From: Treponema sp.
GTDB taxonomy: Bacteria > Spirochaetota > Spirochaetia > Treponematales > Breznakiellaceae
Assembly: GCA_031265825.1 (NCBI GenBank)
Contig: JAISCD010000074.1
Coordinates: 1-36,064 of the forward strand
DNA length: 36,064 bases
Direction: 5' to 3'
Both the position numbers and the translations under genes were made by a program. A model generated the notes under the pieces. It was not told the DNA's origin, searched no databases, and was given only the letters and a program-made list of their open reading frames with translations. Below are positions 8,086 to 16,712 of the stretch, one piece after another. How positions within the stretch are numbered: the stretch's first letter is position 1; every line of letters starts with the position of its first letter.

Positions 8086-8953
8086 CATTATTTTCACCCG
8101 TCTCAAGCCAGACGGATTCTGACTTAGGAGTAGTGGACTCGCACTTGGGAGTAGGATGCTTGGACTTGGGAGTACGACTCTAATACCTGGGAGTACGACT
8201 CTAATACTTGGGAGTACGAGTCTCTAACTTGGGAGTACAACACGCGGACACGGGAACGGAAGGCTCGGACTTGGGAACGGGACACGCGGACACGGGAACA
8301 GAAGGCTCGGACTTGGGGATAAGAGGCTCGGACACGGGAACGAGAGGCTCGTTTCCTCCCGCGTCCTTTTCTATCTGCTCTTTGCTCTCTACTACCTGCT
8401 AACTGTTAATTACTACCTGCTCTTTCTAATGCGTGTATTGGGGGAGGGGTGACTATAAGCGGGAGATGTTGGTGGCTTTCAACACCCTGATCCGTCCCCA
8501 CTTGGGGGGTAGCGGAAAACCCGCGCAAGCGGGGTTGGAGCGGAGGGGGGCGCGACACAAGGGCGGGCGCTTGCGACCTCCGTTTTGGAAATAGCGCCCC
8601 CCTTCTTAAAGTTAGCAGTGAATAGTGAGTAGTGAGTAAAGGAAGACGGGCGAGCTGAGAGTAGAAATAGTTATCGAAGCGCGGACTTCCTGCTAACTGT
8701 TAATTACTAACTGCTCTTTGCTAATTGCTAACTGCTCTTTGCTACTTACTACCTGCTACCTGCTAATTGCTCTCTGTTATTTCTTGGACACCAGCCATTA
8801 AGAAGTTGTCTGACACCCTTCGGGTGTTTCAATACTTCACAAGGGGCGTTATAAGAAAGGGGGCTCCGCTTCCACTGACATGACGGCTACGCTTGCAAGG
8901 CAAGCGGAGCCTTCTCGTTGTCTGAAAGGCGCCCTTCGATTACCCGAAGGGTG
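8086..8953. repeat. Repeat-filled intergenic region with 21-nt array B, R2, heptamer tracts and R1
   Basis: Array B (8121-8351, listed separately) is followed by heptamer-like tracts (CTACCTGCTAACTG) and by an R2 copy (8497-8625). More heptamer tracts in both orientations run to about 8780. R1 from 8805 ends in CCCGAAGGGTG abutting the ligase stop codon. No gene is visible. Confidence 0.75.
8121..8351. repeat. 21-nt tandem array B (11 units)
   Basis: Eleven consecutive 21-nt units start at 8121. The constant part is (G/T)AC(T/A)(T/C)GGGA. Units 3-5 hold GAGTACGACTC (arms GAGT/ACTC). Units 7-11 alternate two forms, GACACGGGAAC and GACTTGGGAAC, so there is a higher-order 42-nt period. The array follows the ABC ATPase gene and no gene starts downstream. 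Confidence 0.85.
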
Positions 8954-10678
8954 TTAGTTCTCGTAGCTTTTATATAGGAAGCGGCGAATCTTCTGTTGCG
9001 CGTTCTTCTCAAACGCCTCTTTCCGAATGGTGAAATCCATGATCTTCTTGTAGCCGACAAGCGTTCTATTCACGTTTTCGATTTCCTTCTTGACCAACGA
9101 GTGAATAAACCCGTCGTCCGTTCCCTTGCCGGGGTAATCAAGGGCTATGGTCTCGTAATTTGGCACGATCACCGCGAAGATTTGCTCCCCGCGCGTGTTC
9201 GCCTCCTTCCTGCCGACTACGAGCGCCTCCTGAATGACGCGGGAACCGCTGAAATGCGCCTCGATCTCTTCGGGGTAGATGTTCTTCCCGCCGGAACTCA
9301 CTATCAGGTTCTTCTTGCGCCCGCTTATATAGAGATACCCGTCCTCGTCACGATAGCCCAAGTCCCCGGTCTTCAGGTAAGGAACCCCGTCAAGGAGTTC
9401 AAACATCTCCTCCGTGGCTTCCGGGTTGTTGTAATAGCCCAACATCAGGGACGGCGAGCGAACCGCTATCTCACCAACGTGATCCTCGTTCTCGTCGATG
9501 ATCTTGATCTCCGTGTATTTGACCGGCAAACCCACCGACTCGTTGCGTTTGAACGTGGGCAGATTCACGCTGATGAGCGGACCATTCTCACTCATCCCAT
9601 AGCCATGCACGATGTTGAACCCAAACGAGTCGAAGAAGTCCGCGGTTTTGGGGTTCAGAGCGCCGCCCCCAGCCACCATTATCCGTATAGAACTGAGCCG
9701 CGCCTTCTTGCGGATGATCGCCATGGCGACACGCCCGAAACCGATGCGCCCTCTCTTCGCCTCGGCAAGGGAGATTTTCCGCAGGACGTCAAAGACGCCC
9801 TTGAGAAGCGGAGACAACTTGTTATAGCCTTGACCGATAGCGTCCATCACCTTGTCATAGAGCAGGGGAACCGCGATCAGGAAGGTGCCGCCCGCGTCTT
9901 TTATGTCGTCAATCACCACTTTGCCGATGAGCTTCTCCACGATGATAAAGCCAGCGCCGCATGACAACGGCGAAATGAAGGAACAGGTCGTCGGATAGGT
10001 GTGGTGTAAGGGCAGGACGTTGATAAAAATGTCTTTCTCCGTGGGACGGAGCGCGCGTATGGCTCCGTTAGCATTGGCGATGATGCCTTTGTGGGACAAC
10101 ATGACCCCCTTGGCAAAGCCTGTCGTGCCAGACGTAAACACGATGGAGACAGGATCGCTCTCGGCGATGTCTTCCACCTTCGGCAGGACAATGGATTCAG
10201 TGTCCGCCCCGAATACGGCAAAGGCGGTGGTTTCATGATCAGGAAGACAGACTTTCACATCGACCTCTACGGTTTCAGCGAAGTCCTGCTTGCGCTTGGA
10301 GTAAAAGAACGCCTTTGCTTGGGTTATTTCAAGGATATTAGCGCACTCTTTTTCCGATATGAGGAAGTCTATCGGCACGACTACCATCCCGGCGATAGCA
10401 GAGCCCATCCAGACAGCCGTCCATTCGGGACGATTCTCCGCCCAGAGAGCTACGCGGTCCCCTTTTTGTAAACCCGCGGCAAGCAACCCACGCGCTATTT
10501 GCCTGCACTTGGTCGCAAAATGCTTGAAAGACCACTCGGTAAACGTCTTCTGTTTACCGGAACGATAAAAGATCGCCGTCTTATCTTGATACTGAGACTC
10601 AATCCCACCAAGGAAAGCGACGAAATTTGGATACGGCATATCAGGTAAACCTGACGTATATTCTTCAATCTTATACAT
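8954..10678 (-). CDS. Long-chain fatty acid-CoA ligase (AMP-forming)
   Basis: 574 residues, ANL superfamily. These enzymes activate a fatty acid with ATP to an acyl-adenylate and transfer it to CoA. Visible motifs: P-loop VFTSGTTGFAKGVMLSHKG (about 178-196), GYGMSENGPL (A5, about 340), TGDLGYRDEDGYLYISGRKKNLIVSSG (A7-A8 hinge) and near the C-terminus the catalytic Lys in NAQQKIRR. Chain length and pathway role cannot be read from sequence. The promoter is consensus with its -10 box only 9 nt from ATG and there is no Shine-Dalgarno, so the mRNA is likely leaderless or nearly so. The TAA stop is followed immediately by R1 palindrome CACCCTTCGGGTA. Antisense frames of over 300 codons across it are shadows. 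Confidence 0.9.
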   Translation of the reverse strand: MYKIEEYTSGLPDMPYPNFVAFLGGIESQYQDKTAIFYRSGKQKTFTEWSFKHFATKCRQIARGLLAAGLQKGDRVALWAENRPEWTAVWMGSAIAGMVVVPIDFLISEKECANILEITQAKAFFYSKRKQDFAETVEVDVKVCLPDHETTAFAVFGADTESIVLPKVEDIAESDPVSIVFTSGTTGFAKGVMLSHKGIIANANGAIRALRPTEKDIFINVLPLHHTYPTTCSFISPLSCGAGFIIVEKLIGKVVIDDIKDAGGTFLIAVPLLYDKVMDAIGQGYNKLSPLLKGVFDVLRKISLAEAKRGRIGFGRVAMAIIRKKARLSSIRIMVAGGGALNPKTADFFDSFGFNIVHGYGMSENGPLISVNLPTFKRNESVGLPVKYTEIKIIDENEDHVGEIAVRSPSLMLGYYNNPEATEEMFELLDGVPYLKTGDLGYRDEDGYLYISGRKKNLIVSSGGKNIYPEEIEAHFSGSRVIQEALVVGRKEANTRGEQIFAVIVPNYETIALDYPGKGTDDGFIHSLVKKEIENVNRTLVGYKKIMDFTIRKEAFEKNAQQKIRRFLYKSYEN

Positions 10679-10687
10679 AATAGGATT

Positions 10688-10716
10688 ATTATAAACAAAT
10701 TCTTAACTCTTGTCAA
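10688..10716 (-). promoter_or_regulatory. Consensus promoter of the acyl-CoA ligase gene
   Basis: Minus strand: TTGACA (10711-10716), 17-nt spacer, TATAAT (10688-10693), 9 nt, ATG at 10678. It is a perfect consensus with virtually no leader. Confidence 0.85.
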
Positions 10717-10734
10717 AGTCAAATTCATAAAACC

Positions 10735-10965
10735 ACCAGAATTCTGCACATAAATTCCGAAATCGTTAAGCACACCCTTCGGGTGCGGGGGACGGCGGAA
10801 AGAGCAGAGAGCAAAGAGTAAAGACGAGACGGGCGGTGGGGTCAGATAACGCGGAGGTTCCGCTTGCAAAGCAAGCGTAACCGTCAAGACGGGGACAGCG
10901 GCGCACCCTTTCGTACGACACCCCGTGTGAAGTCGTTAAACACCCGAAGGGTGTGCTTATATAAA
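10735..10965 (-). repeat. Reverse R1 modules between ligase and prfB
   Basis: CACCCTTCGGGTG (about 10771), then heptamer-like AGAGCAAAGAG sequence, GAGGTTCCGCTTGC, GCAAGCGTAACCGTC and CACCCGAAGGGTG (about 10941-10953). No gene. Confidence 0.65.
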
Positions 10966-10979
10966 GCGCTATTTTCTTA

Positions 10980-10985
10980 TATACT
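10980..10985 (+). promoter_or_regulatory. -10 box of prfB
   Basis: TATACT with 6 nt (GCCTTC) before ATG 10992 and no ribosome site. The -35 region is poor (TTATAT at 17 nt). Leaderless arrangement. Confidence 0.45.
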
Positions 10986-10991
10986 GCCTTC

Positions 10992-12105
10992 ATGTTATTG
11001 ATTGAATTAGGCGCGCCTATCAAGGCGCTGAAAGCGAAAATTTACGATATATGGAGGCGTCTTTGAAGACGCCAAATTTATAGAACGCATCGCAAGCATC
11101 GAAAAGATAATCGGGGCGCAAGACTTCTGGGAAGATCAGACTACAGCCGAGAAGACAATGTCTGAACTCAAAAGCCTAAAGGCGCGGTTTGAGCCGTGGA
11201 AGACCCTCAAAGCTGAATTTGACGACCTTGCCATCCTCTACGAGTTGTCCACCGAGGAGAAAGACGAATCCCAAGCCGCGGAAATAGAAAGAACACTCAA
11301 TCATCTGGCTGAACGCTACGAGAAACAGAACCTTGTCGAGCTAATGTCCGGCGAAGTTGACAAGAATGGGTGCTTCCTCACCATACACGCGGGCGCGGGC
11401 GGCACCGAGTCCTGCGATTGGTCCCAGATGCTCTATAGGATGTATCTGCGGTGGGCGGAACGACGCGGCTTTTCCGTCGAGGAAGTTGACCGCCTTGAAG
11501 CCGAAGGCGGCATAAAAAGCGCCACGTGTAAAATCGAGGGCGCTTATGCCTATGGGTTCCTCAAAGGCGAATCTGGAGTACATCGGCTCGTCCGCATCTC
11601 CCCCTTCGACGCAAACTCCCGCCGACATACGTCCTTTGCCTCAGTTTATTTATTCCCGGTTTTGGACGATTCCATAGCGGTTGACATTCGTTCTGAAGAC
11701 CTCCGTGTAGATACATACCGTTCCGGCGGCGCGGGCGGACAACACGTCAATAAGACCGACAGCGCCGTGCGTTTCACCCACCTGCCGACCGGCATCGTGG
11801 TCACCTGCCAATCGGAACGAAGCCAAACCATGAACCGCGCCACCGCGATGAGTATGCTCCGCGCTCGCCTCTACGAGTATTATAAGTCAGAGAAAGAAAA
11901 GGATAACCAGCGGTTCGCCCAAGAGAAGAAAGACGTCAGTTTTGGCAGTCAGATTCGCTCTTATGTGTTTCAGCCCTATACGATGGTCAAAGATACCCGT
12001 ACAAAAGCGGAAATGGGCAATATTCAGGCGGTCATGGACGGCGATATTGACCTTTTCATCGAGAAATACCTACGTTTCGCGCAGAGCGAGGACAGCCCGC
12101 GTTAA
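10992..12105 (+). CDS. prfB: Peptide chain release factor 2, with programmed +1 frameshift
   Basis: RF2 terminates translation at UGA and UAA. The zero frame opens at ATG 10992, reads 24 codons (MLLIELGAPIKAL...IWRRL) and meets in-frame TGA at 11064. A +1 slip at CTT-TGA (11061-11066) joins the long frame from GAA 11065. GGAGG (11053-11057) lies 3 nt before CTT, exactly as in the E. coli site. The joined product is about 370 residues, the family length. The tripeptide ISPFDANSRRHTS holds RF2's SPF, and SGGAGGQHVNKTDSAVR holds GGQ. ATG 11158, 31 codons into the shifted frame, is not the true start because the skipped part encodes conserved sequence (IIGAQDFWED). Confidence 0.95.
11053..11066 (+). 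promoter_or_regulatory. prfB +1 frameshift signal
   Basis: Internal Shine-Dalgarno GGAGG, 3-nt spacer CGT, slippery CTT and the UGA stop. This is the autoregulatory RF2 element: low RF2 slows reading of UGA and favours slippage. Confidence 0.93.
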
Positions 12106-12588
12106 AAAACACGCAGTTATCCCCACACGTGTACAGACAAAGCCTGTTGGACGACTCTTCCCAACGGGCATATCTGACACCCCCAAGCGCCCACGACATA
12201 AACAGCGAATTGCCCCGGGCTTTATCGGAAAATCTCCGGTAACCTTGCACAAAGTACGTTGGATTATACTGATTAACGCAAATTTACTTTAGAAAAACGA
12301 AAACCACACGGCTTGTCCGTGTGGTTGCACTTACCGATGAGGTAATCTCTCAAAACACTGTTTTAAATCCTGCGATAGCTTTAGAAAGCTTCTTTTGTAT
12401 AGAAAAATATACATTAGCTTATGTTTGTTTCGCTGTATGAATGGCTGTACAGTTTTCAATTCATTATATCAAAATAAATTGTAATATTTATCTCAATATA
12501 ATAACACTTTTGGTATAAGAATTGCACTATATAACAGTGACGAATGGTTTATAAATGGAGAAATAGATGATGTTTCAGGAGGGTTTTT
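12106..12588. other. Intergenic region between prfB and the sigma factor gene
   Basis: 12106-12300 shows no gene or repeat. A 10-bp hairpin AACCACACGG-CTTGT-CCGTGTGGTT lies at 12302-12326 without a T-run; it could stop prfB transcription weakly. From 12360 the DNA is AT-rich. It contains the dyad TGTATA-N6-TATACA (12396-12413) and the candidate sigma-54 promoter at 12510-12526. Confidence 0.55.
12510..12526 (+). promoter_or_regulatory. Candidate sigma-54 (-24/-12) promoter of the sigma factor gene
   Basis: TTGG-N10-GC in TTGGTATAAGAATTGCA. GG is at 12512-12513 and GC at 12524-12525, the fixed 10-nt gap of RpoN promoters, and TTGCA matches the -12 element fully. A TGTATA/TATACA dyad about 100 nt upstream sits where an enhancer-binding activator would. 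A sigma-70 -10 box (TATAAC, 12530-12535) overlaps but has no good -35. Confidence 0.5.
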
Positions 12589-13428
12589 ATGAGAAATGAC
12601 ACGATGTTACAGGTTTATTATAATCAAATCAAGACGATTCCCTTGCTTAGCTTTGATGAAGAACTCGAATTATCAAAACGCATAATGAAGGGAGATGATT
12701 CCGCCCGCAAGAGACTCGTTGAGGCAAATCTCCGTCTGGTGGTCAAGATAGCGCACTCGTATATAACTTCAGAAGTTGGACTTATGGACGTAATACAAGA
12801 AGGCAACATAGGACTCATGCGCGCGGCTAACAAATACGACTACAAGAAGAACGTCCGTTTTGCAACCTATGCTAATTGGTGGATCAGGCAGGCTATAACC
12901 CGTTATTTCATAAGCAGTCAGCGCCTCATACGGCTTCCCACCAGGAAGGAAGAGCTGTTTAGAGCAATCAGACGAGTAAGTCAACAGTTGAACCAAAAGC
13001 TCATGCGCGAGCCGTATCCCGAAGAAATCGCCCATGAATTAGATATTTCCGTCCGCAGTGTTGAACTTATCCTCAATGTTACGGGCGATTTTGTCTCCCT
13101 TGAGGTTGAAAACTCCGAGGAGTCAATCTCGCTCTTGAATACCCAAGAAGACTACACGTATAATCCAGAGCTGGAGTTCGTCCGTAAGTCTTCAAGGGAA
13201 TCTATCTTAAGTTTCTTGAGTATTCTTAAAGAAAATGAACGCCGCGTCATCATGGATCGGTACCAATTCAATGAAAATGGGGTACACACACTCAAGCGCA
13301 TAGGCACCAAAATGGGACTTTCTGCGGAAACCATCCGTCAGATTGAGAAACGCGCCCTCAAACGTTTAAGGTGGCAGGCGGAAAAGCTCGGTGGATTTGA
13401 ACAGCGTTTCTACCTAGAAGCAATATAA
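12589..13428 (+). CDS. Sigma-70 family RNA polymerase sigma factor (RpoS/RpoH-like, group 2-3)
   Basis: 279 residues. Region 1.2 (about 5-35), region 2 with VEANLRLVVKIAHSY, LMDVIQEGNIGLMRAANKYD and FATYANWWIRQAITRY (2.3-2.4), region 3 (about 125-190) and region 4 with a C-terminal helix-turn-helix (KRIGTKMGLSAETIRQIEKRALKRLR) are all present. Region 1.1 and the long non-conserved insert of housekeeping RpoD are absent, so it is an alternative sigma factor. Start 12589 follows CAGGAGGG at normal spacing. The candidate sigma-54 promoter upstream would place it in an RpoN-to-alternative-sigma cascade like that of Borrelia rpoS. The regulon cannot be inferred here. Confidence 0.9.
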   Translation: MRNDTMLQVYYNQIKTIPLLSFDEELELSKRIMKGDDSARKRLVEANLRLVVKIAHSYITSEVGLMDVIQEGNIGLMRAANKYDYKKNVRFATYANWWIRQAITRYFISSQRLIRLPTRKEELFRAIRRVSQQLNQKLMREPYPEEIAHELDISVRSVELILNVTGDFVSLEVENSEESISLLNTQEDYTYNPELEFVRKSSRESILSFLSILKENERRVIMDRYQFNENGVHTLKRIGTKMGLSAETIRQIEKRALKRLRWQAEKLGGFEQRFYLEAI

Positions 13429-13465
13429 CAGCTCAAAGAGACGTCCCTGTTGTGGTTTATTGCAA

Positions 13466-14509
13466 TTACTTTATCTTCGTTTCGTTTCGTAAGATGCTTC
13501 TGATGAATTTACCGGACTGTGAAAGCTGGTTCTCTGTCCAATGTCCTTTACCTTCGCGGTCCGCGTTGAGAATCAGTATGCCGGAATCTTCGCCTTTGTT
13601 GGTGAGGGACCAGTTCACCCAAGAGATGTTATTTTCTTGCAAGAGGGAAGCCCATTCGAGGAATTCGGCCTCATAGACCCCTTCGCCGCCAGATGCCTTG
13701 GACGTACCACATTCAGTAACGAAGAGGGGCAGTCCGTTTTTAATGGCGGTACGCGCCTGTTCCCTGAGCGATTCGCCGTGCGATCCCGCGTAAAAGTGTA
13801 GCGTATACATAATGTTGCTGTAACCGGTGATGGGATTTGCGGACGCAACGTCTACCATTTGACTCCAGCGTGGTGTGCCGACGATGATGATGTTGTCAGG
13901 GTCGTTAGCGCGGATAACCGAGATGATGTGTTCCGCGTAAGGTTTTACCACCTCGTCCCATGTTACATCGTCGCCGTTAGGTTCGTTGCAAATTTCGTAG
14001 ATGACGTTGGGATATTCGCCGTATGTCTTTGACATTTCGTCGAAGAATTCCGCGGCTTGGGCTTCATAGCGTTGAGGATTCGCGTCTTGGTGCACGTGCC
14101 AATCAACGATGACATAAATACCGAGTTTTATAGCCGCGTCCACCGAGTCTATGACCGCTGTTTTCAACGCTGGGCGGATGATGTAACCGCCGTCCAGCAG
14201 TTCCAATGCGGCGCGCCAAACCTGTATGTTCCAATCATCGCGGAGCCAACCGATAACGGTTTCGTTAGCGTATTTCGCCCCGTATTGTAGGGCAAACGAG
14301 CTTATGCCCCGAAGCTGAACAGGTTTGCCCGCTTCATTCAGAAGCTGTGTGCCTTTCACCTGCAACCGCCCGTAACGTTCCACTACGGTTTTCCCGTTCT
14401 TGTCAACGGAAAGCCGCGTGTCTTGATAACACCCGGTTACAAGCGCGCATATTGCTAAAAGAGCGTAAACCGCACTCCGCGCCAGATGACTACCAATTGC
14501 TTTTTTCAT
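13466..14509 (-). CDS. Cellulase-like glycoside hydrolase family 5, lipoprotein
   Basis: 347 residues. The lipobox VTGC puts Cys27 as the mature N-terminus, so the enzyme is probably membrane-anchored and exposed. The GH5 (subfamily 2-like) landmarks are clear: LRGISSF near 67-72, DWHVH near 136-140, acid/base Glu176 in ICNEPN, HFYAGSHG near 238-245, nucleophile Glu266 in FVTECG, and WVNWSL near 297-302. The likely substrate is a beta-1,4-glucan. RBS AAGGAAAG precedes the start. It is the third gene of a minus-strand operon with an esterase, which suits plant-polymer breakdown in a gut. It converges on the sigma gene with 37 nt between. Confidence 0.9.
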   Translation of the reverse strand: MKKAIGSHLARSAVYALLAICALVTGCYQDTRLSVDKNGKTVVERYGRLQVKGTQLLNEAGKPVQLRGISSFALQYGAKYANETVIGWLRDDWNIQVWRAALELLDGGYIIRPALKTAVIDSVDAAIKLGIYVIVDWHVHQDANPQRYEAQAAEFFDEMSKTYGEYPNVIYEICNEPNGDDVTWDEVVKPYAEHIISVIRANDPDNIIIVGTPRWSQMVDVASANPITGYSNIMYTLHFYAGSHGESLREQARTAIKNGLPLFVTECGTSKASGGEGVYEAEFLEWASLLQENNISWVNWSLTNKGEDSGILILNADREGKGHWTENQLSQSGKFIRSILRNETKIK

Positions 14510-14525
14510 ACTTTCTTTCCTTACA

Positions 14526-15131
14526 TTACTGCTTATTAAAAGCAGTTTCCGTATCCAGACGGATTTGATCGATGAACGGCTGATATTTTTTCTTGAGCGC
14601 GTCCATATTTTGCTTATAGAAAGCCGCGAATTCCGGGTCTTGGAAGGGGTCGATCTTGACCTGCTGTCCCATGCGTTTGGAAAGTTCCGCTTCTTTTTGC
14701 CGCAAACGAGGGGCGTATTGCTGTTTTATAGCCTGTTCATATTGATCAACGTCGTCAAGGTAACGGGAAACTATACCCTTAGACTGCTGAAACATAGTGT
14801 CAAACCGCGCATCGTTTATGATGCACTGTAAACCGTTCCCTACCGCCTCAAACGTCTTCATGTCGTCTTTGGAAGCCGGCAGGTTTAGGCGTAAAACAAG
14901 CGTTTCAAAAACGCCTAGCTTAAAAGCCTGTCTCTGCTCTTCTGGTGTTTGTTTCAAGGCTTCTTCTATTATGGTTTTAGATTTCTCGTTTTTCTTAACC
15001 GCGTAATCTAAAAATTCATTTGCTATCTTCTTGCCGTTCTGTTTAGCTTCAAATTGCTCGATACTTGCCTTATCACTCTTGATAGATTCGGTTCTTTCCA
15101 GAACGATTTCCCAAGCTGTCTTTATCTTCAT
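14526..15131 (-). CDS. Conserved hypothetical helical protein
   Basis: 201 residues, charged and almost entirely helical, with no signal peptide or membrane segment. Lys/Glu/Gln-rich stretches at about 40-75 and 130-200 could form coiled coils. It looks like an uncharacterised spirochaete-type protein (possibly DUF6657), but I cannot confirm this. RBS AGGAGA precedes ATG 15131. It starts 8 nt after the esterase stop and ends 16 nt before the cellulase start, so it is embedded in the hydrolase operon. No catalytic motif is visible and I assign no function. Confidence 0.7.
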   Translation of the reverse strand: MKIKTAWEIVLERTESIKSDKASIEQFEAKQNGKKIANEFLDYAVKKNEKSKTIIEEALKQTPEEQRQAFKLGVFETLVLRLNLPASKDDMKTFEAVGNGLQCIINDARFDTMFQQSKGIVSRYLDDVDQYEQAIKQQYAPRLRQKEAELSKRMGQQVKIDPFQDPEFAAFYKQNMDALKKKYQPFIDQIRLDTETAFNKQ

Positions 15132-15139
15132 ATCTTCTC

Positions 15140-16657
15140 CTATAAATCTTCCTTACAACTCCTGAAAGGCATTGTTGGAAGTCCGTTTTTCCCAAACAGG
15201 GGCGTTGGCCCGAATTTAGTCCAAGCATAGCGTATATAAACCGGGTGTGGCACGTCCACGCAGGAAGCGACGATGGTATCGCCCTCTATGACTACTTTTG
15301 CCTTATGGTACGCATGGTCTTCACCGGCTACTTCAAAGCCGTCCAAGTCTCCGACAGCCTTGAAGCCCTCTGACGCATGGTCAAAAAACACGCGGATAAC
15401 GTCCTCTTCGTTTCTTGCCCTGCGGAACGTAGGACCGTCCGCGTGCACATCTTTACGATAAATCTTCTTCAGCGCTTGCAAGGAGAGGCGGAAACCCACG
15501 GTCTGCTTGTCCAAGGGGTGTATATTGTCAAATTCGCCCTTGTCTATGATGACCGCCATGCCGGTATTTGCGATAGTTTTTGAGACTTTGAACTGTTGTT
15601 CCCGCAGAATCGCCCATCCTTTGTCGGTCAAGCCCGCCTCCACATCAGCCTTTGACGCATACATGGGGAGCTGGACGAACAGGAAGGGCAGTTCATCGTC
15701 ATGCCAATCTGTGCGCCATTGATCGATAAGATAGTACATCATCTCCGCGTAATCGCTGTACCAGAGGTCAGCATCTTCTTCGCCCTGATAGTAAAGAAAT
15801 CCCTTGAGTGCAAAGGGCGCGACACGGCAGATCATCGAATAGTAGAGGCTTGTCGGTCGGTAGGGGCTCTTTCTGCCTGCGGGTTGGGGCCAGGGACATT
15901 CCCCGCACTCCACGTTGAGTACTTCCCACGTAACGTCAGGCTCTATGGCACGCCGCGCCTGTACCCGCTCGTCCCATGCCTGCCATGTCGCAAGGTATTC
16001 CGCCATGTCCCGCTCGTAATCCGTATCTGTCTTGTCGCCTATCAGCGCCGCGTAATCGCTTATGTACCGTTGTCCTGCCGCGCTTTTCTGTAGTTGTTTC
16101 TCGCTCATCCAACAACTTATGGATGTGCCGCCCCAACTGCAATCAATGATGCCTATAGGAACGCTTGTCTTGGTGTTCACCCATACGGCGAAGAAATACG
16201 CCGCCGCGCTCACGTCCGCGGCGGTAGCGGGGCGGCAAACCTGCCATGTGTTGGTCTTCTCCGCCGTAATGAAACGCTCGTCAATGATAGCCTGTTTGAT
16301 AGGTTTGTAGAAACGAATGTTAGGATTTGACGCATCTTCTACTTCGTCTTGTCCGTTCAGACTGTCTTTGAGCGCGAGTTCCATGTTGCTCTGTCCGCCG
16401 GCAAACCACACATCGCCTATGATTACGTTTTTGAAGCTGATGCTTGTCTGTTTGCTGGTCACGGAGAGAACGCCTTCCACGCCCGCCTCTTGCGGAGGCA
16501 AAAAACACCGCCACACGCCGTCTTTCACCACAGTCTCACGGTTCACGTTCCTGAAAGTTATACGGATGATCTCGCCGTCCGTTCCGCTTCCCCATAGAGG
16601 AATATCCTTGTCTCTCTGTAACACCATATTATCCGAAAAAATTGGCGCTATTTGCAT
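15140..16657 (-). CDS. Sialate O-acetylesterase / acetyl xylan esterase-like (SASA family)
   Basis: 505 residues. The N-terminal beta-domain (about 1-75) precedes an SGNH-type esterase domain. The GQSNM motif carries nucleophile Ser90, DCSWGGTSISCWM near 170 forms the oxyanion region, and the acid/base pair appears as FDNIHP near 400. These esterases remove O-acetyl groups from sialic acids or from acetylated plant glycans; the operon partner GH5 favours the plant-glycan reading. No signal peptide is visible, so the protein is probably cytoplasmic and acts on imported oligosaccharides. Start 16657 has a strong AAGGAGG. Confidence 0.88.
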   Translation of the reverse strand: MQIAPIFSDNMVLQRDKDIPLWGSGTDGEIIRITFRNVNRETVVKDGVWRCFLPPQEAGVEGVLSVTSKQTSISFKNVIIGDVWFAGGQSNMELALKDSLNGQDEVEDASNPNIRFYKPIKQAIIDERFITAEKTNTWQVCRPATAADVSAAAYFFAVWVNTKTSVPIGIIDCSWGGTSISCWMSEKQLQKSAAGQRYISDYAALIGDKTDTDYERDMAEYLATWQAWDERVQARRAIEPDVTWEVLNVECGECPWPQPAGRKSPYRPTSLYYSMICRVAPFALKGFLYYQGEEDADLWYSDYAEMMYYLIDQWRTDWHDDELPFLFVQLPMYASKADVEAGLTDKGWAILREQQFKVSKTIANTGMAVIIDKGEFDNIHPLDKQTVGFRLSLQALKKIYRKDVHADGPTFRRARNEEDVIRVFFDHASEGFKAVGDLDGFEVAGEDHAYHKAKVVIEGDTIVASCVDVPHPVYIRYAWTKFGPTPLFGKNGLPTMPFRSCKEDL

Positions 16658-16682
16658 AAAAACCTCCTTATATCTATATAAG

Positions 16683-16712
16683 ATTATACCACACCCTTCG
16701 GGTGTTTGACAA
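16683..16712 (-). promoter_or_regulatory. Promoter of the esterase-cellulase operon with R1 palindrome as spacer
   Basis: Minus strand: TTGTCA (16707-16712), 18-nt spacer, TATAAT (16683-16688). The spacer contains the complete 13-bp palindrome CACCCGAAGGGTG (16692-16704). A factor binding that palindrome would block the promoter. Confidence 0.7.

Noticed and set aside
8996-9964. A 322-codon frame opposite the acyl-CoA ligase
   Set aside because: Its residues mirror the ligase codons, show no family motif, and it has no promoter of its own.
11064-11066. prfB as a pseudogene with in-frame stop
   Set aside because: The stop is the standard RF2 autoregulatory frameshift with correct SD, spacing and slippery codon.
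12302-12326. Riboswitch upstream of the sigma gene
   Set aside because: A simple 10-bp hairpin with no conserved aptamer features; better as a weak terminator-like structure after prfB.
15701-16093. A 130-codon plus-strand frame within the esterase gene
   Set aside because: Shadow of a well-supported gene; no ribosome site.
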